Both the position numbers and the translations under genes were made by a program. From a virus, in IMG/VR virus record IMGVR_UViG_3300005617_000705, positions 1 through 31,831 of that record: a stretch of 31,831 nucleotides of DNA; one strand, 5' to 3'. The notes under the pieces were generated by a model, which saw nothing but the letters and a program-made list of their open reading frames with translations, was not told the DNA's origin and did no database searches. Shown here piece after piece: positions 1-7,570 of this stretch (position 1 is its first letter; each line of letters starts with the position of its first letter).

Positions 1-1038
1 GGTGAAATAAACCCACGCTATGGTTACCCGATACCAGAGCGCATTGGTGTAGTTCGTTATTTTCTTGTGGATAATGATGAATATGTATGGGGCGATACCA
101 AGGAAGAAGTGATAAATAAATGTGATCACATTTTCAGCAATCCATTGTTTGCTAAAATAAATCCTGAAGATCTTATCAAGTCCATCACATTTATTCCAGG
201 TTCAATTTTCGATAACAAAAAGTTGATGGAGAAAAACCCGGAGTATCTTGGTAACCTTATGGCGCTGGATGAAGTGGAGAAGGCCAGGCTATTGGGTGGT
301 AACTGGAAAATAAGAATAGATCCTTTGTGCATATTCATGGCCATGTCTATTCAGAATCTTTTCACTAATACTTACCCATCTAATACCAACCAACGTTATA
401 TCACTTGTGATGCTGCACGCTTCGGTAATGACCTATGCACTATATTCGTTTGGTATGGCTGGAAGGTGGTGAAGCTAATCATCCTCACAAAATCCGATGC
501 ACAGGAAACAGTTGATAAAATTGAAGAAGAGCGCAAACGTTATGACATACCAAAGGGAAAGGTTATCGTTGATCAGGATGGTGTAGGCGGTGGTGTGGTG
601 AAGCTTGGCCGTTATATTGGTTTCAGTGGCGGTGGTCATGTTATGGAAGAGCCAGGCACAGGTATAAAAGAATTTTATAAAAACCTAAAGACTCAATTCT
701 ATTACCGCTTTGCTGATAAAGTAAACAATGACGAAGTTGCACTACCACTCAGTAATGAGAATGTTGTAATCGATGGCCAGTTCGGTGTGAAGATAAAACT
801 GAAAGGCAAGATGTATGATGTGCGGGATTTGATTAAACAAGATCTTCGGGCCATCAAGAAAAAAGAAAAGGATGAAGATGGTAAAAAGCAAATCAACAGT
901 AAAGAAGAACAGAAAATAATATTGAAAGGCCGGTCTCCTGACTTTGGCGATGGCATGTCGCTGCGTGTTTATTTTGAATTTAAGTCAGGTGTAATTGTTA
1001 CTGGGAATGCAACAGGTTCAATCCTGGATAAGCTGTAA
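1..1038 (+). CDS. terL: Terminase large subunit, C-terminal part (5' end outside window)
   Basis: The frame is open from base 1, so the gene starts upstream of the window and the ATG at 67 is internal. What remains is mainly the RNase H-like nuclease domain that cuts concatemeric phage DNA during packaging; the ATPase Walker motifs must lie upstream. Visible motifs are CDAARFGND (first Asp codon at 409), VDQDGVGGG (Asp codons at 571 and 577) and, near the end, RSPDFGDGMS (Asp codons at 940 and 949). These match the spaced acidic residues of terminase nucleases, whose last motif is often written SPDxADA. It is followed by a 110-bp gap holding a palindrome, not by a portal gene, which is unusual for a terminase. 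The identity is fairly sure; the catalytic assignments are inferred from motif order. Confidence 0.86.
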   Translation, partial: GEINPRYGYPIPERIGVVRYFLVDNDEYVWGDTKEEVINKCDHIFSNPLFAKINPEDLIKSITFIPGSIFDNKKLMEKNPEYLGNLMALDEVEKARLLGGNWKIRIDPLCIFMAMSIQNLFTNTYPSNTNQRYITCDAARFGNDLCTIFVWYGWKVVKLIILTKSDAQETVDKIEEERKRYDIPKGKVIVDQDGVGGGVVKLGRYIGFSGGGHVMEEPGTGIKEFYKNLKTQFYYRFADKVNNDEVALPLSNENVVIDGQFGVKIKLKGKMYDVRDLIKQDLRAIKKKEKDEDGKKQINSKEEQKIILKGRSPDFGDGMSLRVYFEFKSGVIVTGNATGSILDKL

Positions 1039-1080
1039 TGCACATATTGTACATAAATTTTGTGATAAACATAAATAAAT

Positions 1081-1099
1081 AGTAAATTATTTATTTACT
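1081..1099. promoter_or_regulatory. 19-bp palindromic dyad, copy 1
   Basis: The sequence AGTAAATTATTTATTTACT is a perfect 7-bp inverted repeat (AGTAAAT/ATTTACT) around a 5-bp centre. It lies in the 110-bp gap between terminase and the next gene. The identical 19-mer recurs at 19199 and, in reverse complement, at 30720; a one-mismatch version is at 16321. The stem is A/T-rich and lacks a U tract, so an intrinsic terminator is unlikely. A protein-binding operator at the head of a transcription unit is my inference. Confidence 0.65.
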
Positions 1100-1148
1100 T
1101 TTACTCCACTTTCTTCAACTAAATATATTTTAAACGAAAAATTTTCTT

Positions 1149-1907
1149 ATGAACAATCCTTTTGCGAAAGAATCTAATGCCATTTTACAGGTGCTGAAAG
1201 ATGCCTACTCTAAACTGGAGTTGATACAAATGCACCCTGACGCTGTATGGCTCAAACAAAAAACAATGATGGACATGAAAAGGAATATTGCTGCACTGAG
1301 TATTCAATTGGGCATCGACTTGCCTGATGATGAAAACAACGAAGTAGTAGATCATTCACAGCCCATCAAAAAACTTTTTGGTAAAGTAATTGGTGAAAAG
1401 CCGGCCAAGATAGAATCCATTACCAACAGTGATGAAATAAACGAAGTTGAAATGGGTGAGAAGGCAAAAGAACTTTACAATCGTTTCATCCTGGCATCTG
1501 TTGAAGATATCATCAGTACTATTTCCGTTGAAGATATTTATGCAGTTGCTGATTTGGCGGGTGTTGATTACGATGTTATTCCTGAACAGGCTAAACCTGA
1601 TTTTGTTGAATCCATTAAACAGGCCATAAAGGAAAAGCAACTTCCCGCATCCGGGTCAGAAAATGACGGCGGCAAAAAAGAAGATCCTGCTATCACTGAG
1701 TTAAGAAACAAAAGGGATGCATTGTATGATAAATTCAATGACATGGAAATGGACCAGATATTAGATAAAATTCCTGATATCGAAGTACGTGCCGTGGCCA
1801 AGAAAGCAGGCTTACCGGTGACTGATGTAAATCCCAAAAAGATTGATCAAAAGTTTGTTAACCAAATTAAAGAGGCCATCAAGAAACAAAAAGCCATCGA
1901 CGCATAA
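1149..1907 (+). CDS. Charged helical protein with internal tandem duplication, unknown function
   Basis: A 252-aa protein without signal peptide or membrane segment, rich in Lys, Glu and Asp and predicted by eye to be mostly helical. Residues about 105-164 and 188-248 are two diverged copies of one roughly 60-residue unit: each has an LY(N/D)(R/K)F start, an I-x-x-I-x-x-I stretch, an AVAxxAG core, and an F-V-x-x-I-K-x-A-I-K end. A Gly/Ser/Asp-rich linker separates them. The start at 1149 follows an A/T-rich leader and is the first start codon after palindrome copy 1. Its stop overlaps the next start (TAATG), implying translational coupling. I do not recognise the family. The two-copy design suggests a small binding module, possibly an assembly factor. 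Confidence 0.75.
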   Translation: MNNPFAKESNAILQVLKDAYSKLELIQMHPDAVWLKQKTMMDMKRNIAALSIQLGIDLPDDENNEVVDHSQPIKKLFGKVIGEKPAKIESITNSDEINEVEMGEKAKELYNRFILASVEDIISTISVEDIYAVADLAGVDYDVIPEQAKPDFVESIKQAIKEKQLPASGSENDGGKKEDPAITELRNKRDALYDKFNDMEMDQILDKIPDIEVRAVAKKAGLPVTDVNPKKIDQKFVNQIKEAIKKQKAIDA

Positions 1908-2641
1908 TGGATGTATTTGTAAACAATATCAAATTCGATGTGCCATTTGATGTTTCGTCCATCACGCTGGGCAAGTATGTTGAATACTATGAAATGTTTG
2001 GCCGGGAGCTGGACGTGCAGCTGAATGAAATATTGAAAAGGGATTACAAAAAGATCAAGGCTGAAGAGTTTCTTGAAATTGATGATACCGATGCTTCGTT
2101 ATTTCTTCAGATGGATTTGGATGATCATCTTAACAATGAAGCATTGGCCTGGTATTCTTTTTTTACCGGTGCTGATTTGTTTGAAGTAAAAGAGCAGCCA
2201 TACATACAACCGCTTTTAAACCAATATCGCGTCTTTAGATATCTATTGAAAGAATCTATGGAGGCTGTTCAATCTTATCCCTCTGACTTTGATTGGAGGG
2301 ATGAGATTTGGACAATTCAAAATTTTACCGTTAACCCTGCCAGTGAGATGACTTTTAATGAGATAATCACCTCACGGGAAATAATGCGACAGATACATAA
2401 ACTATCCAAAGGTAAATGGGATGCCATGCCTTACTTGTGTGCAATCTTCTTTCGAAAAAAGGGTGAAAGGTTTTCCGATGAGTTGGTCCAGCTGGATGGT
2501 GAACGAATGAATCTAATGAATGAGCTGCCGCTTGACTACGCCCTTCGGGTAGCTTTTTTTTTGACCAGCTCTGCTCTTATCTGGATGGAAACTTTAGTGT
2601 CTTCGGAAAGTCCGGAGGTGGAGACAGCAAGCCTGAATTGA
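1907..2641 (+). CDS. Unknown phage protein, 0-frame product of a likely frameshifted gene
   Basis: The 244-aa 0-frame product begins MDVFVNNIKFDVPFDV and contains a central helical, aromatic-rich region. It overlaps the previous stop by one base. At codons 216-218 the message runs through nine T residues (2554-2562), with T-TTT-TTT in the correct register for -1 slippage. The 26 residues after this point in the 0 frame (LTSSALIW to ETASLN) look like generic read-on. The -1 frame stays open to 2835 and looks protein-like. Paired short and frameshifted long products are typical of tail assembly chaperones of the lambda G/GT type. That role is plausible but unproven here, because the tape-measure gene is 8 kb away rather than adjacent. 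Confidence 0.75.
   Translation: MDVFVNNIKFDVPFDVSSITLGKYVEYYEMFGRELDVQLNEILKRDYKKIKAEEFLEIDDTDASLFLQMDLDDHLNNEALAWYSFFTGADLFEVKEQPYIQPLLNQYRVFRYLLKESMEAVQSYPSDFDWRDEIWTIQNFTVNPASEMTFNEIITSREIMRQIHKLSKGKWDAMPYLCAIFFRKKGERFSDELVQLDGERMNLMNELPLDYALRVAFFLTSSALIWMETLVSSESPEVETASLN
2554..2560 (+). promoter_or_regulatory. -1 slippery heptamer T-TTT-TTT
   Basis: In the 0 frame of the 1907 gene the codons read gcT TTT TTT TTG, a perfect X-XXY-YYZ slippery site. After slipping, reading continues TTT at 2560 and GAC at 2563 and stays open to 2833. A CCC-TTC-GGG mini-hairpin, extended by CTA/TAG across a two-base bulge, sits just upstream at 2536-2552. A short CGGA-AAG-TCCG hairpin lies about 40 bases downstream. 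A real homopolymer indel would give the same picture. Confidence 0.6.
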
Positions 2642-2835
2642 TAAGGCATTATGAGGAATGGGGTTGGATAAATTTTCTATCCACCATGGCTGAAACAAAA
2701 GTATTTGATGTACCTGGAAGTGGTTTAGATAGCATTGAGTGTGCTAAAAATACAAAGGCTTATAAAGTACTCACGTTTGCCAGTGAGAAGAAAGATCTGG
2801 ATGTGGCAATAAAATTAGCTTACGACACAAAATAA
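2560..2835 (+). CDS. -1 frame extension giving a 309-aa transframe product
   Basis: This is the downstream half of the putative frameshift product: 218 residues from the 0 frame followed by 91 residues read here. The peptide includes FGKSGGGDSKPE and EEWGWINFLSTMAE and ends KLAYDTK. A separate start is possible only at TTG 2638, inside the previous stop codon, with no leader. The open frame reaches well upstream of 2638 to a stop at 2533-2535, covering the slippery run. The conserved-looking sequence before 2638 would be lost if translation began there, so I favour frameshifting. The next gene starts five bases after the stop. The product resembles no enzyme; a chaperone-like assembly role is an inference from the expression mode. 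Confidence 0.6.
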   Translation, partial: FDQLCSYLDGNFSVFGKSGGGDSKPELIRHYEEWGWINFLSTMAETKVFDVPGSGLDSIECAKNTKAYKVLTFASEKKDLDVAIKLAYDTK

Positions 2836-2840
2836 AATAC

Positions 2841-3308
2841 ATGAGTTACACAACTGATCCCAATGATGCAAGACTCGGAAAGGGAATTGATGAAAAGCAA
2901 ATTCCACAGCACGAGGTTTATTTAATTCTGTCAGAGGAAGAAAGAGCAAAGGGCTTTGTTCGCCCAGTTCGTCGATCGTATAAACACGTAGGTACCGGTG
3001 GGCCGCAATTCCCTTTAAGAGATTTAACAGAAGAAGAACAGGAGCGTTACGCCAATTGGGGATATGTGAAATTCGAAGAATTCCCGAAAGGTTTCGAACG
3101 TGCTGTAATAGGGCGTTTTTGGACTGAAAAGCAACTTGCTGATGTTGGTAATGGTTGCAAAACTGTAACTACAATGGGCCAGGCATTAGCGGAAACTTAT
3201 GCACGTGATCCCAAATTTTATGGCGCTACTTATTGCTGCTCTTGTCAAAAACATTTAGCAGTAGAAGAATTTGTATGGGAAGGAACAAATGAAAAAGTTG
3301 GATCATGA
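2841..3308 (+). CDS. Hypothetical phage protein with Cys pairs
   Basis: A 155-aa soluble protein, polar and rich in Glu, Arg and Lys, with no signal peptide. It has a proline/arginine segment (GFVRPVRRSYKHVGTGGPQ) early on and a CCSCQKH motif near the C-terminus, followed by an FVWEG ending. Together with an earlier single Cys this could form a small zinc-binding knuckle, but only one CxxC-like pair is clear. It sits in a run of small overlapping genes between terminase and the tail genes; its stop region overlaps the next start (ATGA). Candidate roles are head completion or DNA-associated functions, neither of which the sequence settles. The ATG follows an AATAAAAT leader. Confidence 0.65.
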   Translation: MSYTTDPNDARLGKGIDEKQIPQHEVYLILSEEERAKGFVRPVRRSYKHVGTGGPQFPLRDLTEEEQERYANWGYVKFEEFPKGFERAVIGRFWTEKQLADVGNGCKTVTTMGQALAETYARDPKFYGATYCCSCQKHLAVEEFVWEGTNEKVGS

Positions 3309-3508
3309 AAACAGCAGGTATAGTTGCCGATAATTATAAACTGGAAAAGTTCAAAAAAGAACTTACAGCAAAAGGATTAACCGATTTTACAATTGTTCCT
3401 TTTACAAAGGACACCTCTACAATAAAAGTTAAATGTGAGGAAAGCCAGTATAATGAAATCGCCAATATCTGTCGGCTGGTAGAAATACATTTTAAACAAT
3501 CAAATTAA
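3305..3508 (+). CDS. Small hypothetical protein
   Basis: A 67-aa basic protein, MKTAGIVADNYKLEKFKKEL at its N-terminus, with an alternating helix/strand pattern (a helix with Lys/Glu, then TIVPFTKDTSTIKVKC, then helix). This looks like a compact alpha/beta fold. It starts within the ATGA overlap with the preceding stop, so the two are probably translationally coupled. No recognised domain. The gene is supported by tight packing and a clean A-rich context. Confidence 0.6.
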   Translation: MKTAGIVADNYKLEKFKKELTAKGLTDFTIVPFTKDTSTIKVKCEESQYNEIANICRLVEIHFKQSN

Positions 3509-3522
3509 CTAAAAACAATTTT

Positions 3523-3942
3523 ATGAAATTAAATCCGCAGCAACAAAGAGAGTTTGCACAAAGGTTAAATGATGAACTCGACAAAATGACAATGAGTTGG
3601 ACAAATGAATTACGGGAATGGCACCCGGTTGTATTAAAAGCGCTGGACTACTCCAGTATCGTACAGCTGAACGTGCCGGTAGATAAATACCCATTGTTGT
3701 TTAAAACAGACACACATGGTATTAACATGAATGTTGTGATGGCATTATGTAATAACGTGGAAGCTGTAAGCCCTTATAATATGGGCATGACAGCGGAATT
3801 ATGGTGTGATTTTCTGCAAAAGAATAATGCAGTGGGCCAGCGTTGGGAAGAGTTGGTAGTACCAATACGCAAAAAAGTAATAACGGAATTTGAACTGACT
3901 CAGGACATGCCTGATAAAAGCAAATTAATTGCAATGCCATGA
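3523..3942 (+). CDS. Hypothetical phage protein
   Basis: A 139-aa soluble protein beginning MKLNPQQQREFAQRLNDELD, amphipathic helical at the N-terminus, with a middle DKYPLLFKTDTHGINMNVVM stretch and several Trp residues. The start is preceded by an A/T-rich leader (AAAAACAATTTT), the common pattern here. Its end overlaps the next gene by ATGA. Position between terminase and the tail genes suggests a structural or completion role, but no motif settles it. Confidence 0.6.
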   Translation: MKLNPQQQREFAQRLNDELDKMTMSWTNELREWHPVVLKALDYSSIVQLNVPVDKYPLLFKTDTHGINMNVVMALCNNVEAVSPYNMGMTAELWCDFLQKNNAVGQRWEELVVPIRKKVITEFELTQDMPDKSKLIAMP

Positions 3943-4574
3943 TAGATGAACTGTTTTTATACGATCGTGATAAAGGTTTGTTCAAAGAGATATTGAGCAA
4001 ATCAAAAATAATTAAAGGGCGGTACCATGTATCGCCCAATTATGGCCATGATCTAAATACCAACAACCTGGATCAATTTTTAAAAGACCCGGCATATGGT
4101 CAGCTGGCGGATACACAGAAATATCCCATCTGTGTATGTCTTACACCTGGCAGCCGGTTTACAAAAATTAATGGGCAGAAGTGGGAAGAGTTTTATTTCA
4201 GCCTATTCTTCTTAACCACAGCATTCCAAACCGGTACCAATCAAATTAAGAAGATTGATCGTGATACCAATACCAGCGGCCAGCACCCATGGTATGACTG
4301 GAGTGATATGAAGCAATGTGCAGCTGATTTTATTGAGTTACTGCGGTTGGTAATTTTAAAAAAACTTGTTGGTACAGTTCCAATAAAGACATTATTGAAT
4401 ATAGAATTTGAAAGGGCACAGATTGTGAGGATTACAAAATTTAATAATGATCGTTTGAATGGTGCAGCAGTGAATTTTACTGCCTTCCTAAGAACTGATG
4501 CTTGCGAATTGAAAGATTATGATGCCGGTGTGTTAGATACCCTGGATATTCCACCATTAAACATTGAACATTAG
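3939..4574 (+). CDS. Phage structural protein, possible tail terminator/completion protein
   Basis: A 211-aa protein without signal or membrane segments. The N-terminal part is mixed helix/strand. The middle has VCLTPGSRFTKINGQ and FYFSLFFLTT, strand-like and aromatic, and the C-terminus has RITKFNNDRLNGAAVNFTAF followed by an acidic tail. The last segment, a strand ending in an aromatic/acidic pattern, resembles the end of tail terminator and head-tail completion proteins, but this is a weak visual match. It begins at the ATGA overlap with the previous gene. Its place in a run of small genes ahead of the tail module fits a connector or terminator role. Confidence 0.55.
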   Translation: MIDELFLYDRDKGLFKEILSKSKIIKGRYHVSPNYGHDLNTNNLDQFLKDPAYGQLADTQKYPICVCLTPGSRFTKINGQKWEEFYFSLFFLTTAFQTGTNQIKKIDRDTNTSGQHPWYDWSDMKQCAADFIELLRLVILKKLVGTVPIKTLLNIEFERAQIVRITKFNNDRLNGAAVNFTAFLRTDACELKDYDAGVLDTLDIPPLNIEH

Positions 4575-4575
4575 T

Positions 4576-4833
4576 ATGGATTATAACAAAGTATTGGCAG
4601 AGTGCATACCACCACGGGTTAGGAAAATAATATTGGAAGAGAAGTTTATTGAAAAAGCAGTGAACACAGTTAATACAGGTACACCAATGGAGTACCTGTT
4701 TGATGTTTACGAAGAATTTATTGATGCGCAAGGTGAGTTTGAAGACTGGAATTGTTTTAAATGCCGGCAGAATATTTTAGACAACTTCCGGAAGATGCAA
4801 CCCTTTTTAATTGAACTGGAAAATGGCAAATAA
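4576..4833 (+). CDS. Small hypothetical protein
   Basis: An 85-aa acidic protein starting MDYNKVLAECIPPRVRKIIL. I chose ATG 4576 rather than the in-frame TTG at 4564 because the ATG lies directly after the previous stop (TAG at 4572-4574) in the usual tight spacing, and the extra four residues are not informative. The sequence is helical with conserved-looking Trp/Cys residues (EDWNCFKCRQNIL), a single CxxC-type pair. Its last 11 bases overlap the next gene. No family recognised. Confidence 0.55.
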   Translation: MDYNKVLAECIPPRVRKIILEEKFIEKAVNTVNTGTPMEYLFDVYEEFIDAQGEFEDWNCFKCRQNILDNFRKMQPFLIELENGK

Positions 4834-5320
4834 CACAAACATATTTTCAAACGTCAATCAGCAAATTGTTGATGACATCATCAAAGAACTGGCATTGCAG
4901 GGCCATAGCCTTACAGGAGCTTTGGAAAAATCATTGCAGGGCTATGTCGTTGATGAGGGCGGCAATATTATCTTAACTGCTAAGGCGCTTGATTATATTG
5001 AAAAGTTAGAAACAGGGCTACAGCCAAACCAAATTGATTTCAGTGCTGACTCTATAAATGAAATGGCTAAGTACGTTCAATTGCGTATGGGCTATACCGG
5101 TAAGAAAGCATTGCAGGTTGCATTACTTATTTTAAAAAAGCAGGGAAAAGAAGGTATGCCGACAAAAAACAGTTACCAATATTCAAAAACAGGGGATAGG
5201 ACAGATGTTGTTCTTGATACCTTTTTGAAAAACCAAAATCGTTATATAACAATGGTTGATGAAACAGTGATCAGCCAATTGGATAACCAATCATCATCTT
5301 TAGAAAATGGAACTATATGA
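4823..5320 (+). CDS. Hypothetical helical protein, possible head-tail completion factor
   Basis: A 165-aa protein starting MANNTNIFSNVNQQIVDDII. ATG 4823 is preferred over TTG 4811, which would only add MNWK and deepen the overlap with the previous gene. The protein is largely helical (QLRMGYTGKKALQVALLILK) with a C-terminal region of charged helices. Small proteins of this size at this position are often tail completion or minor head proteins, but the sequence alone does not establish it. The stop overlaps the next start (ATGA). Confidence 0.55.
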   Translation: MANNTNIFSNVNQQIVDDIIKELALQGHSLTGALEKSLQGYVVDEGGNIILTAKALDYIEKLETGLQPNQIDFSADSINEMAKYVQLRMGYTGKKALQVALLILKKQGKEGMPTKNSYQYSKTGDRTDVVLDTFLKNQNRYITMVDETVISQLDNQSSSLENGTI

Positions 5321-5610
5321 ATACTTGTAACATAAAAGCATTTAAAACTGATTGCAGCTCTGGGCAAGCAATTATTCCGGACCATAAGTTAAAAAGATTA
5401 CATCAACAGTACTTAAATGATCCAAAAATTAGGCTGTTTAATAAAATGACCTGTGATATTATTGAACGCAGATCTTCTGTTCAAGGCATTTTAAGTGATG
5501 GTCATTTTACATTCGTTAACGATCCTATAACGCAAAGAGCTCTTGATGAAATAGAAAATCAGCAAAAGATTTACGTGGAAAAACATTACTCGGAACTATT
5601 CAATAAATAA
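5317..5610 (+). CDS. Small hypothetical protein
   Basis: A 97-aa protein starting MNTCNIKAFKTDCSSGQAII, basic in the middle with a C-terminal charged helix (ALDEIENQQKIYVEKHYSEL). It begins in an ATGA overlap and is followed by an 18-base A/T-rich gap. No domain recognised. The tight coupling to both neighbours is the main support that it is translated. Confidence 0.55.
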   Translation: MNTCNIKAFKTDCSSGQAIIPDHKLKRLHQQYLNDPKIRLFNKMTCDIIERRSSVQGILSDGHFTFVNDPITQRALDEIENQQKIYVEKHYSELFNK

Positions 5611-5628
5611 CAATTAAAATTAAAAATC

Positions 5629-5892
5629 ATGCTATACACTTTAAAACCAGTTGAAGCAATACAAGTACAGGATCATGGCGAAAATATTTTAGAGGTACAA
5701 AAATTTTGCGAAAGCGTCGGCAATACCCTTGAAGCAGTTGATAATGTAATATACCTAATAGGCAAAGCCGAAACTATTGGTATTGTTCAGTCGGGCATGT
5801 GGTTAGTTAAAGGCGAAAAAATGCCCTTCAATGTAAATGATGATATTGTTTTGTACACTCCGGAAATATTCCCTTATACAGAGGCTAAATAA
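5629..5892 (+). CDS. Small phage protein of the KPV-EA-IQ / GxWLVxG type
   Basis: An 87-aa protein. The pattern KPVEAIQV near the start, then ILEVQKFC, a short beta stretch, QSGMWLVKGEKMPFNV, and an ending IVLYTPEIFPY resembles a widespread small phage protein family. That family usually reads KPVxIEAxQW, then PGDWIVxGxKGEFYPC, then KPDIFxxTYE. The family function is unknown to me; it is common among tailed phages in many hosts. Here the typical Trp of the first motif is replaced by Val. It lies directly before the tail adhesin-like gene and is well separated by A/T-rich leaders. Confidence 0.65.
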   Translation: MLYTLKPVEAIQVQDHGENILEVQKFCESVGNTLEAVDNVIYLIGKAETIGIVQSGMWLVKGEKMPFNVNDDIVLYTPEIFPYTEAK

Positions 5893-5898
5893 ATAACA

Positions 5899-7560
5899 AT
5901 GCCAATAATATCCATTTTAAACCAACCTGCCTCTAACGGCCTTGCAGCAGCTTACCGGCCAATTATGTTGACGGTAAGAGTAAACAATGTTACAGCTCCA
6001 CGCTATTATGATATAGTGGTGGGCCTTGATGGTAAAGCCGTTTTCTATGCAAAGGATACAACACCATTTGCAGCCGGTGGATTAACATCAATCACTTTTG
6101 CAGGTGCCACAGCCATCAACGGCACTTATACAATTTCATCTATAGTAATTAGTGCAGGAAATATCGTAACCATTCAAGTAGGCGGAGGATTAACGCCAGG
6201 TGTTTACTACGGTATAAATATTAGTCTCAACGGAACTTTAATTGCCGATGTAATAGCACCACCGGTTGTTTATTGTGATGTGTATGTGAATGATGTATTT
6301 TATAAGTCAGTTCAGAAAACACAGTGCACCATTTTAAATACTGATAATAGTGACTGGCAATTTGATATTCAGGATCCATGCCAGGAAGTATTAAAGAAAG
6401 TTTTGGCATCCAATGGCCAGACAACCATATATGCGGCTTCGGGTGTATCCGCAGTTGTTTATTGTAAGTTTCGATCCAGCGGTTTCGATAGTAATGGTTT
6501 TATTTCCCCAGAAGATACAGCCCCGGTCCAGGGAACTGGAATGATCGCACCTGTTGCAGGAACGGGTACAGTATCAAATTCTTTCTTCGTTATCAATTCA
6601 GTTCTGCAGCATGAAAACAATCAGCAATTAGACCTGCACCTGAACAGTTATAAAAAACGCACTTGGACTTCTGACACATTTCCTTTAAGCCATCGTATGG
6701 AAAATTATAAAGTGTCGATTGACAAATCAGATACTTTCCCCATTCTTTACATAGGCGCCAATACCCTAAGCTGTTTGCGTATCTGGTATAAACTGAAAGG
6801 GCAATCTACATTCCAGAAAAGAACCAATTGCCTTGGTGATAATGCTAACCTCATATTTGCATGGGATAAAGATGCTGCGGAATCAGTTGATCTTACTGGT
6901 ACGTTGAACGGTACGTTTACAGAAGTAGATTGGGGTGATGGAACAGTCGATACTTTGCTCACGCACACTTATGCAGCATCAGGAAATTACACAGTTAAAT
7001 TCTATGATTCAACAACAACCATTTTTAATATAGGCAATAAGTTTGGTCCATTCAGAAAGGTTACAGCCGTTACTGCGTGGCCATTCACACTTGTTGAAAT
7101 AAATTTGATCAACAGTTATGTTGCAACAGTTCCTTCGTTATCGCCATTGGTGAACTTACAAAGCTTTAAACTGCTTTCTCCTAACTTGGCTGCCATACCT
7201 GACTTTACTAATAACCCGCAATTAAATCTTTTACAGATTGTAAGCAGTGTAGCAAGTGGAGGTGGCGTGGTAGATCTAAGTAATAATCCACTGCTTACTT
7301 ACATTGAATTATATGGCAACCATATTACTAATGTTCTCGGAGTTGCGGCAATGACAAATATCGGTCACTTCCATATCCAGAACAATGAAATTGCTACAGC
7401 TGATATCAACAATATATTAGTTGCCCTTGATGCATCAGGAGCAATAAACGGTTATGGAGCTATGAATATCCAAACACCGGCGGCGCCACCAATCGGTGCT
7501 GGTGTTACTGCTTATACTTCATTGACCACAACAAAAGGCTGGGTCATTAACACAGATTAA
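5899..7560 (+). CDS. Tail-associated protein with PKD domain and leucine-rich repeats
   Basis: A 553-aa protein. Residues 1-120 are beta-rich, Gly/Thr-rich and Ig-like; residues 125-310 form a second beta-rich region (DVYVNDVFYKS, then HENNQQLDLHLNSYKKRTW). Residues about 318-378 form a PKD-type domain with the hallmark WGDGT (345-349) followed by HTYAASGNYTVKF. Residues about 395-515 read as irregular leucine-rich repeats (LVNLQSFKLLSPNLAAIP, LYGNHITNV, FHIQNNEI). PKD and leucine-rich repeats are binding folds, so host-surface or glycan adhesion is a reasonable inference. No signal peptide is present. It precedes the baseplate-type genes and the tape measure, which favours a virion tail component. 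The domain calls are firmer than the virion role. Confidence 0.7.
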   Translation: MPIISILNQPASNGLAAAYRPIMLTVRVNNVTAPRYYDIVVGLDGKAVFYAKDTTPFAAGGLTSITFAGATAINGTYTISSIVISAGNIVTIQVGGGLTPGVYYGINISLNGTLIADVIAPPVVYCDVYVNDVFYKSVQKTQCTILNTDNSDWQFDIQDPCQEVLKKVLASNGQTTIYAASGVSAVVYCKFRSSGFDSNGFISPEDTAPVQGTGMIAPVAGTGTVSNSFFVINSVLQHENNQQLDLHLNSYKKRTWTSDTFPLSHRMENYKVSIDKSDTFPILYIGANTLSCLRIWYKLKGQSTFQKRTNCLGDNANLIFAWDKDAAESVDLTGTLNGTFTEVDWGDGTVDTLLTHTYAASGNYTVKFYDSTTTIFNIGNKFGPFRKVTAVTAWPFTLVEINLINSYVATVPSLSPLVNLQSFKLLSPNLAAIPDFTNNPQLNLLQIVSSVASGGGVVDLSNNPLLTYIELYGNHITNVLGVAAMTNIGHFHIQNNEIATADINNILVALDASGAINGYGAMNIQTPAAPPIGAGVTAYTSLTTTKGWVINTD

Positions 7561-7570
7561 AATTTATAAA

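Noticed and set aside
1081-1099. The 19-bp palindromes as intrinsic terminators
   Set aside because: The arms have only one G-C pair each and no copy is followed by a clear U tract after a stable stem.
1081-1131. The palindrome as a fixed -33 promoter box
   Set aside because: Distance from the right arm to the best TAnnTTT-like element differs at copies 1, 2 and 3 (about 25, 18 and 8 bases), so no common promoter geometry is seen.
2638-2835. Separate 65-aa gene starting at TTG 2638
   Set aside because: The start lies in the previous stop codon and the frame is open and protein-like far upstream to 2536; frameshift extension explains it better.
4564-4578. TTG 4564 as start of the 85-aa gene, and TTG 4811 for the next gene
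   Set aside because: ATG codons at 4576 and 4823 fit the spacing better and lose only four residues each.
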